Shown here: in pieces, positions 55,077 to 64,000 of the stretch
How the letters are laid out: every line of letters starts with the position of its first letter
How positions within the stretch are numbered: the stretch's first letter is position 1
NCBI RefSeq assembly: GCF_025947225.1
Contig: NZ_CP110005.1
Location: forward strand, 2,604,001 to 2,668,000
Source: Flavobacterium sp. N2270
Lineage (GTDB): Bacteria > Bacteroidota > Bacteroidia > Flavobacteriales > Flavobacteriaceae
Length of the DNA stretch: 64,000 bases
Direction of reading: 5' to 3'
Translations under genes and position numbers: made by a program
The notes under the pieces: model-generated
What the model was told of the DNA's origin: nothing
The model's input: the letters and a program-made list of their open reading frames with translations, nothing else
Database searches by the model: none

Positions 55077-55166
55077 AATTTTTATTTTTTTTAATAAAGC
55101 AAGGCTACAAATGTAACAAATCAATGGTTTTTTTAGCTAATTAAGTGTGAAAAATTTAATAATGAT

Positions 55167-55811
55167 TTACACTTTAAGCACATTAACAATTGCTTCTTTC
55201 AGTTCACTCATCATCATAGCAGTAGCTCCCCAAACTACATATTTCTCAACCATAAATGCAGGTACCTCAATATCAGTAACATAGGAAGTAGACATTTTAA
55301 CATTAGTAATTGTTTCATTATCTAAAAATACTGAAAGAGGTAATTCTAAAACTCTTTTTACTTCATCTAAATCGGGAATAAATTCTAGCTCTTGATGAGA
55401 AATTCCCATAAATGGTGAAACTAAAAAATTACTTGGAGGTATATAAATAGTACTGAAAGGCTTTATTACTTCAATTTTATTTGGATGAATACCTACTTCT
55501 TCATGTGTTTCTCTTAAAGCAGTTTCAGTTAAATCTTTATCCTCTAATTCTACCTTTCCGCCTGGAAAACCAATTTGTGAAGAATGAACACCTGGATAAC
55601 TATTCCTGACAATTAAAGCCAAGTGAGTTACCTTATTTTTAGGATAAAACAACATTAAAACTGCCGCTTTTCTTGGGTTCTTGTGTTCATAATCTGTTTT
55701 CTTTAAAAAAGAAATTCGTTCCAATGGAGCCATTTTTGCATGAGCATCTGCTGCTAGCAACTTTTCTTTTTCTATTTTTGGAATATATTTTACAAAATCA
55801 AGAAATAACAT
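55167..55811 (-). CDS. CoA pyrophosphatase (Nudix, NudL-like)
   Basis: A 214-residue Nudix hydrolase that splits CoA and acyl-CoA into 3',5'-ADP and 4'-phosphopantetheine. The Nudix box reads GGKVELEDKDLTETALRETHEEVGI, with the catalytic REThEEvG at residues about 99-106. The NudL-type extra block RNSYPGVHSSQIGFPGGKVE precedes it. Housekeeping of the CoA pool. Upstream of the acyltransferase gene on the same strand, 90 bases apart; co-transcription is possible. Confidence 0.92.
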   Translation of the reverse strand: MLFLDFVKYIPKIEKEKLLAADAHAKMAPLERISFLKKTDYEHKNPRKAAVLMLFYPKNKVTHLALIVRNSYPGVHSSQIGFPGGKVELEDKDLTETALRETHEEVGIHPNKIEVIKPFSTIYIPPSNFLVSPFMGISHQELEFIPDLDEVKRVLELPLSVFLDNETITNVKMSTSYVTDIEVPAFMVEKYVVWGATAMMMSELKEAIVNVLKV

Positions 55812-55880
55812 GTTGTTATGATTTTTTATAACTTCTAAATTAGTTCAAAAAAATCATATAATACTAAAATATAACCTAAA

Positions 55881-56324
55881 ATGTTTAGTAAAGAAGAAGC
55901 GCAGAAGTTAAAAAAGGAGTTTTGGACAGCATTTGCTGCATCAAATCCAAGAAAATGGATTTTATATAATACTAAAATTAAAGATGTTACTTTTAAATTT
56001 TATGTAGATAATAAAAAGGCACAAGTTTTATTAGACATAGAACCAAAAGAGGATAAAAATCGTATAGTATATTATGAGAAAGTAGAATCGTTAAAAGATT
56101 TGTTACTTCAAGATTATTTACCCGATGCCATTTTTGAACGAGATTTTCATTTAAGCACAGGAAAAGTAATTAGTAGAGTTTGGGTGGAAAAAACGGGAAT
56201 AAGCATGAATAATAAAGCCCATTGGCCAGAAATATTTGACTTCTTTTCTGAAAAAATGGAAGCTTTTGAGTACTTTTTCTTTGAACACGAAGAGTATATC
56301 AAAAATTTAGAAATTAACACATAA
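55881..56324 (+). CDS. DUF4268 domain protein
   Basis: A 147-residue cytoplasmic protein of the DUF4268 family. Recognisable blocks are LKKEFWTAFAASNPRKWILYNTKIKDVTFKFYVDNKKA, given here as WTAF...NPRKW...TKIKDV, and PEIFDFFSEKMEAFEYFFFEHEEYI at the end. The family is often found near restriction systems or alone. Its function is not established. Here it stands between the Nudix and msrB genes. Confidence 0.85.
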   Translation: MFSKEEAQKLKKEFWTAFAASNPRKWILYNTKIKDVTFKFYVDNKKAQVLLDIEPKEDKNRIVYYEKVESLKDLLLQDYLPDAIFERDFHLSTGKVISRVWVEKTGISMNNKAHWPEIFDFFSEKMEAFEYFFFEHEEYIKNLEINT

Positions 56325-56371
56325 TTGCATTTTTTGTAATCCAGTTAACATTATATTTCTCATATAAAAAC

Positions 56372-56379
56372 TAATTTTG
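56372..56379 (+). promoter_or_regulatory. -7 promoter box of msrB
   Basis: TAATTTTG, perfect match 24 bases before the ATG at 56404. An in-frame ATG at 56377 overlaps this box and is rejected. Confidence 0.6.
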
Positions 56380-56403
56380 GACTATAAAATAAAAATTACT
56401 GCT

Positions 56404-56871
56404 ATGAAAAAGATTATTTTATTATTATTTGCAATTACATTACAATCTTGTCATTCACAAACGAAAGAAACTATGGAACCAAAAGTAAAAAAAACAGATG
56501 CTGAGTGGAAAGCACAACTTAGTGAATTAGAATATGAAGTTTTAAGAAAAAAAGGAACGGAAAGAGCTTATACAGGTGAATATTGGGATCATTTTGAAAA
56601 AGGAACTTATGTTTGTGCGGCTTGTGAAGCTCAATTATTTACATCAGACACAAAATTTGAATCAGATTGCGGTTGGCCTTCATTTGATAAAGCAATAGAA
56701 GGTAGTGTAAAATACAATCAGGATTTAAGTTACGGAATGGTAAGAACAGAAGTAGTTTGCGCAAATTGCGGCGGACATTTGGGTCATGTTTTTGATGACG
56801 GACCTAAAGAAACAACCGGTCAACGTTTTTGTACAAATTCTGTTTCAATAAAATTTATTCCTAAAAAATAA
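56404..56871 (+). CDS. msrB: Exported methionine-R-sulfoxide reductase B
   Basis: Reduces methionine-R-sulfoxide in damaged proteins. The 155-residue protein has a signal peptide with possible lipobox (MKKIILLLFAITLQSC), so this copy works in the periplasm. Zinc ligands are CAAC and CANC, the catalytic Cys is in GQRFCTNS near residue 144, and the substrate region is ESDCGWPSFDKAI and GHLGHVFDDGP. The start is set by the promoter box. The gene is followed by a DinB/NRDE/ATP-grasp unit. Confidence 0.95.
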   Translation: MKKIILLLFAITLQSCHSQTKETMEPKVKKTDAEWKAQLSELEYEVLRKKGTERAYTGEYWDHFEKGTYVCAACEAQLFTSDTKFESDCGWPSFDKAIEGSVKYNQDLSYGMVRTEVVCANCGGHLGHVFDDGPKETTGQRFCTNSVSIKFIPKK

Positions 56872-56903
56872 ATTTAGTATATTTAAAAAACCAAATTAAC
56901 TAT

Positions 56904-57392
56904 ATGCTAGTCGCTTCAATTAAAGCTAATTTTATTCAAATAATTGCACTTTTAAATCAATTAAATGATGATGAATATATTTTTTCTCATCCCGAATTAA
57001 GCAACGCTACAATTGGAGAACACACAAGACACATCATTGAAATGTATCAATCGTTATTAAAATGTTATAATTTTGGAATTGTAAATTACGACAAAAGAGA
57101 ACGTAATGTTACTATTCAAACTGATAAAAATATTGCTATAAAAACAATAGATTCAATTTTAGAAAATATTGATTTAGAGAATATTGAAATGACTTTAGAA
57201 CAAGGTATTAATGAAATTACATTTCAAGTTAAAACCAACTATTTCAGAGAGTTACTCTATAATTTAGAACACAGTATTCATCATCAGGCATTGATAAAAG
57301 TTGCCGTTCTAAAAAATAAAAACATCACACTTTGTCCAGAATTTGGTATTGCAAAATCAACCATTGAATATAGAACACAATGTGCACAGTAA
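56904..57392 (+). CDS. DinB-like domain protein
   Basis: A 162-residue helical protein of the DinB/YfiT superfamily. Conserved His residues, which in relatives bind a divalent metal, are in IGEHTRHIIEM near residue 47 and LEHSIHHQAL near 125. Metal-dependent thiol transferases and unknown functions occur in the superfamily. It overlaps the next gene by 13 bases and is probably the first member of a three-gene operon. Confidence 0.8.
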   Translation: MLVASIKANFIQIIALLNQLNDDEYIFSHPELSNATIGEHTRHIIEMYQSLLKCYNFGIVNYDKRERNVTIQTDKNIAIKTIDSILENIDLENIEMTLEQGINEITFQVKTNYFRELLYNLEHSIHHQALIKVAVLKNKNITLCPEFGIAKSTIEYRTQCAQ

Positions 57393-58054
57393 GTTTTGTT
57401 CCAACTCAAAATGGGATTTGCATTACTTCCAATCGCGATGAAAAAGTAAGCCGTAAAAAAGCCATTTCACCTCAAAAAATAAATATCAACAATAAAGAAA
57501 TAACCTATCCAAAAGATCCACAAGCTGGAGGAACGTGGTTTGCTCACGATGATAAAAATGTAATTGTTTTGCTCAATGGTGCGCAAGAAAAACATGTTTC
57601 AAAAGAAAATTACAGAAAAAGTAGAGGATTAATTGTTTTAGATTTAATCAGTTCTAAAAATCCATTAATAGAATGGAATACGATAGATTTAGACAACATA
57701 GAGCCTTTTACGATTGTTTTATTTAATGGTGAACAATTATTTCAATTACAATGGAATGAACTTGAAAAATCAACTCAAGAACTAGATAGTGACAAGCAAT
57801 ACATTTGGTCTTCTTCAACTTTATATGCTAAAGAAATCAGACAAGAAAGAGCAAAATGGTTTAAAGAGTTTTTAATTCAAAAAGAAAACAGAACAGCCGA
57901 AGATTTATTACATTTTCACCAATTTACGGAAAACGAAAACCCAAATTACGGATTGCAAATCAACCGAAAGAACTTGCTTAAAACAGTAAGTATAACACAA
58001 TGTGTTGTAAATAAAATAATCGATTTAAAATATATAGATTTGTTAGAAATATGA
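57380..58054 (+). CDS. NRDE family protein (TANGO2-like)
   Basis: A 224-residue protein with the N-terminal block MCTVSFVPTQNGICITSNRDE. The NRDE motif at residues 18-21 names the family, and Cys2 is at the position of an Ntn-hydrolase nucleophile after Met removal. Human TANGO2 is involved in metabolic stress and haem/CoA handling; the bacterial function is open. It overlaps both neighbours (13 and 4 bases), a sign of tight co-translation with the DinB-like and ATP-grasp proteins. Confidence 0.9.
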   Translation: MCTVSFVPTQNGICITSNRDEKVSRKKAISPQKININNKEITYPKDPQAGGTWFAHDDKNVIVLLNGAQEKHVSKENYRKSRGLIVLDLISSKNPLIEWNTIDLDNIEPFTIVLFNGEQLFQLQWNELEKSTQELDSDKQYIWSSSTLYAKEIRQERAKWFKEFLIQKENRTAEDLLHFHQFTENENPNYGLQINRKNLLKTVSITQCVVNKIIDLKYIDLLEI

Positions 58055-59094
58055 AAAGAATAAAATTATTTCTACACAAAGTTACACATTGGGAATACTG
58101 GCCTTATCAAGTCGTTTATATTCCCGTTTATTTTCAATACATTTATTATGTAGTACGTACAAAATCATTTTTCTATTTCAATGCGTCTAATCCAACCATT
58201 AGAAATGGAGGTTTTTTCATGGAATCTAAAAAGGAAATCTACGACCTTATTCCACAAAAATACTATCCAACCACCTTATTAATTGAAAATAAAACGCCGA
58301 TAGATATTATTGAGAATTTAATTCAATCCAATAATATTAAGTATCCTTTAATCTGCAAGCCAAATGTTGGACTGAGAGGAACTGCAGTAAAGAAAATTCA
58401 TAATCCTGAAGAACTATCTAAATATGCTAATAAAGCTAATTTTGACTTTCTAGTCCAAAATTTAATTCCCTATCAAAACGAAATCGGACTCTTTTACATC
58501 AAATTACCAAACGAAGAAAAAGGTAAAATTACAGGAATCGTGGCTAAAGAATTTCTAATTCTAACAGGAAACGGAAAAAACACCATTAAAGAACTATTAG
58601 AAAAAGATCCTCGTTACCAATTCCAACTCAAAACACTAGAAGAAGAGTACAAAGAAAAACTAAATACTGTTTTACAAGTAAACGAAACCATAAACCTCGT
58701 TCCTTACGGTAACCATTGCCGCGGCACAAAATTTATCGATGCAAGCAATCTAATTACTCCAAAACTAACCGATACCTTCAACACAATTTGCAACCAAATA
58801 GAAGGTTTCAATTACGGAAGAATGGACATTATGTTCAGTTCATACGATGAATTAGAAAACGGAATCAACTTTCAAATAGTAGAAATAAATGGCGCAATAA
58901 GCGAACCAACACACATCTACGATCCAAACCACAGCTTACTTCACGGCTGGAAAGAACTCACCAAGCACTTTCATTATTTGTACCTTATAAGCAAACAAAA
59001 CAAACAAAAAGGAGTTCCCTATCTTACCTTCAAACAAGGCGTAAAAGAATTCAAAAAGCATAATAACTATTACAACACCATTTTAGAATTTTAG
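58051..59094 (+). CDS. ATP-grasp ligase-like protein
   Basis: A 347-residue protein with an ATP-grasp fold. The lid segment YPLICKPNVGLRGTAVKKI near residue 107 carries the ATP-binding lysine and a glycine-rich loop, LVQNLIPYQNEIGLFYIK near 140 the second site, and FNYGRMDIMF ... FQIVEINGAISEP near 255-290 the metal-binding Asp/Glu/Asn. This resembles D-Ala-D-Ala ligase and related amino-acid ligases. The first 35 residues are aromatic-rich, possibly membrane-associated. The substrate is unknown. ATGA overlap with the NRDE gene. Confidence 0.82.
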   Translation: MKRIKLFLHKVTHWEYWPYQVVYIPVYFQYIYYVVRTKSFFYFNASNPTIRNGGFFMESKKEIYDLIPQKYYPTTLLIENKTPIDIIENLIQSNNIKYPLICKPNVGLRGTAVKKIHNPEELSKYANKANFDFLVQNLIPYQNEIGLFYIKLPNEEKGKITGIVAKEFLILTGNGKNTIKELLEKDPRYQFQLKTLEEEYKEKLNTVLQVNETINLVPYGNHCRGTKFIDASNLITPKLTDTFNTICNQIEGFNYGRMDIMFSSYDELENGINFQIVEINGAISEPTHIYDPNHSLLHGWKELTKHFHYLYLISKQNKQKGVPYLTFKQGVKEFKKHNNYYNTILEF

Positions 59095-59095
59095 G

Positions 59096-59187
59096 CTGTG
59101 ACCTCCATTCCATTACGGTCGGGCTATACGCTATATCTTTTATTCCATTAGCATTTCATAAAAGGATGCCGCTGCTATCCCTCACAG
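59096..59187. repeat. Hairpin-forming repeat element, attC-like
   Basis: A 92-base element bounded by CTGTGA and TCACAG (perfect inverted 6-mers). Inside, GGGCTATACGCTATATC and GGATGCCGCTGCTATCCC form an imperfect stem with TTTTA/TAAAA and a loop containing TTCCATTAGCAT. A 9-bp direct repeat ATTCCATTA occurs at 59107 and 59142. It is more GC-rich than its surroundings and lies between the ATP-grasp gene and an orphan gene. I have a recollection of similar blocks at many sites in Flavobacterium genomes, not verified. Confidence 0.55.
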
Positions 59188-59378
59188 AAAATAGTGCAAC
59201 AATCAAAATTTTTGTTATGAATTAGTTCTATGGTCTTTTTGTTGCCAGTATAACAGTAAAAAATATCAAGCTGAGTTAGGGTTGAATATGTACGACTATG
59301 GAGCGAGAAATTGAAAAAAGATGCAGAAAATAAAAATATTATTTTGTACGTTTATTAAACAAGTAAAATATTAGTTTC

Positions 59379-59900
59379 ATGAAAAAAAAAATACAAATGA
59401 GCGAACCACTATCGTTTATCGAAAATATAAACTGTAAAATATTTTTTATTACAATAATTTCTTTAATTCAAATTGGATGTAAAGAAAAACACCATTCTGC
59501 TGAACTAAATATTGAAACTACTTCTGAAAAAACTTATATAGAGTTCTACTATTTAGCACCAAATAGAAGCTATCCTATGAGATTTAACTGCGGACCTATA
59601 ATAGGTGGTCCGCTTCCAAAAGACAGCGAAAGGTATTATCTTAAAATCTCAGATAAAAATTTTACAAATAAATTTCTATCAAAATACAAAAAATTAAAGG
59701 TCTCAGACAATCAAAATGATTTTGACGCCAGAATACAAGGACTTATACATTTTCCTGACAAGACAGATACAATTTGTATGAACGGAATTAAAGAAATCAT
59801 TATTAACGACATATATATGCAGGCAACAGAAGATTTTTCAACTTTAGTAAATAACGAAATTTTAAAAAATTACACAATACATAAAAAAAAGCATAGATAA
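59379..59900 (+). CDS. Orphan protein with late lipobox
   Basis: A 173-residue protein of unknown family. A hydrophobic segment (IFFITIISLIQIGC, residues 21-34) ending in a lipobox-like QIGC lies behind an unusually long leader of 20 residues; a second in-frame Met at residue 7 shortens it. The mature part has several cysteines (FNCGPIIGG, TICMNG) and basic ends (HKKKHR). No homologue is recognised. It lies after the attC-like repeat and before the rRNA operon, so it could be a recently acquired single gene; codon use looks like its neighbours. Confidence 0.65.
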   Translation: MKKKIQMSEPLSFIENINCKIFFITIISLIQIGCKEKHHSAELNIETTSEKTYIEFYYLAPNRSYPMRFNCGPIIGGPLPKDSERYYLKISDKNFTNKFLSKYKKLKVSDNQNDFDARIQGLIHFPDKTDTICMNGIKEIIINDIYMQATEDFSTLVNNEILKNYTIHKKKHR

Positions 59901-60007
59901 CTATTGTTTTGAACCAAATTTAGGTAATGTATCAAAGCTATTGATATGCATTTGTATGAATACTTAATTTCTAAATGGTTTAAACATTTCAAAACCCACA
60001 TAAAACA

Positions 60008-60038
60008 AAAAACCCCATCCGGTTAGGATAGGGTTTTT
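60008..60038 (-). terminator. Terminator of the rRNA operon
   Basis: A 12-bp stem AAAACCCC-ATCC / GGAT-GGGTTTTT with one mismatch, followed by six T on the minus strand. It lies 8 bases beyond the 5S gene. Confidence 0.85.
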
Positions 60039-60045
60039 AAAAGAA

Positions 60046-60151
<106 letters not shown>

Positions 60152-60276
60152 AAGAGGTTAAATTGCTTTAGGCAATTTTTTCAAGTTTAATTATCAATTA
60201 TTAATTGTTAATTATCCATTGAATAATATCTTAACATACTGAGACAAGAAAATCATGTTTGTATAGAAAGTTTCTC

Positions 60277-60296
60277 CCTCCCACCGAAGTGGGAGG
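60277..60296 (-). ncRNA. Hyperstable UUCG hairpin in the 23S-5S spacer
   Basis: CCTCCCAC-TTCG-GTGGGAGG on the minus strand: a perfect 8-bp GC-rich stem closed by the C(UUCG)G tetraloop, the most stable RNA tetraloop known. It lies about 6 bases beyond the 23S 3' end and may guide rRNA processing or act as an attenuator-like barrier. The rest of the spacer is AT-rich. Confidence 0.6.
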
Positions 60297-60302
60297 AAAA
60301 TG

Positions 60303-63183
<2,881 letters not shown>

Positions 63184-63332
63184 GTACTTGTTTTATTAAA
63201 TATCCTACATAAGTAGAATACCCAAAAATTTGTGCTTTCTATATATTTAATATATTTTCTTTTCTCAATATGTCAATGAACTTGTGGCGCGTCGCCACTG
63301 ACAATAATGCCAGTTTTAACGTATAGCCGTTG

Positions 63333-63408
<76 letters not shown>

Positions 63409-63486
63409 TTTTAAATCCAAAATTATGAATTCAGAATTATGAATTGTGAATCCCAACTTCTAGAATTTCCTTATAAGTTAAAAAAG

Positions 63487-63560
63487 TAGTCCCGGGCAGA
63501 CTCGAACTGCCGACCCCTACATTATCAGTGTAGTACTCTAACCAGCTGAGCTACGAGACT
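63487..63560 (-). tRNA. tRNA-Ile (anticodon GAT)
   Basis: 74 nucleotides on the minus strand: AGTCTCG acceptor arm pairs with CGGGACT (one wobble), D arm GTAGCTCAGCTGGTTAGAGTAC, anticodon loop with GAT, and T arm GCAGTTCGAGTCTGC. CCA is not encoded. Pairs with tRNA-Ala in the 16S-23S spacer. Confidence 0.97.
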
Positions 63561-63645
63561 CTGTTTTTTACTTATATTGTATTATTTGAACTAACAGCGA
63601 GAGTAATCCCCAATCAATAAAGAACCTATTCTTTATCTTTCTCTA

Positions 63646-64000
<355 letters not shown>

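Overview
The window is AT-rich DNA (roughly two thirds A+T) from a member of the Bacteroidota, almost certainly the family Flavobacteriaceae and plausibly Flavobacterium. The evidence: promoters of the TAnnTTTG type instead of sigma-70 boxes, almost no Shine-Dalgarno sequences although the 16S rRNA tail is intact, a type IX secretion C-terminal domain on a subtilisin-like protease, type III glutamine synthetase, PafA-type alkaline phosphatase, LytTR/LytS regulation with 2TM proteins, and an rRNA operon with the order 16S-tRNA-Ile-tRNA-Ala-23S-5S. It is ordinary chromosome: no insertion sequence, prophage, CRISPR array or clear genomic island.

Layout. 1-1.1 kb: end of an LPS/envelope sugar locus (family 2 glycosyltransferase cut by the window edge, Kdo/LPS-kinase-like protein). 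1.4-5.4 kb: tRNA modification and maturation (tsaC, cca), haem A synthase, a CDP-alcohol phosphatidyltransferase. 5.4-8.8 kb: a compact minus-strand two-component operon (TPR-like secreted protein, LytS kinase carrying its own C-terminal 2TM domain, two further 2TM proteins, LytTR regulator). 9-13.8 kb: pRiA4b ORF-3-like protein, nucleoid-associated protein, cold shock protein, sucC, lysA. 13.8-23.4 kb: PafA phosphatase, subtilase with T9SS tail, nitronate monooxygenase, Ca/Na antiporter, mnmA, MORN-type protein, fasciclin lipoprotein, proC. 23.5-36.2 kb: yidC, pyrG, LysM/OsmC/DUF3820 operon, guaA, PurM-like AIR synthase, OmpA protein, glnN. 36.4-44.5 kb: a fused acyl-CoA mutase (IcmF type), DUF4197 lipoprotein, periplasmic-binding-like protein, pyrF, prfA. 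45-59.9 kb: PepSY protein, a TetR unit with a Tat-exported HAD hydrolase and a peroxiredoxin, pepD, DUF3810 protein, type II NADH dehydrogenase, ECF sigma factor with membrane partner, acyltransferase, CoA pyrophosphatase, msrB, and a DinB/NRDE/ATP-grasp overlapping trio. 59.9-64 kb: rRNA operon on the minus strand, with the 16S gene running off the right edge.

Pathway links: nucleotide synthesis is well represented (pyrG, pyrF, guaA, purM-like), and pyrG, guaA and purM-like share unusual A/C-rich leaders. Nitrogen and amino acid metabolism is covered by glnN, proC, lysA and pepD. Redox repair appears as msrB, OsmC and a peroxiredoxin.

No single undescribed system dominates. The best leads are the triplicated 2TM domain in the LytS/LytTR operon, the isobutyryl-CoA-mutase-like residues and extra segment in the fused mutase, paired TetR operators with a probable leaderless tetR mRNA, a perfect 28-bp palindrome before the fasciclin gene, a perfect 33-bp inverted repeat before the ECF sigma gene, and an attC-like hairpin repeat at 59.1 kb. 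All motif readings were made by eye, with no database search.
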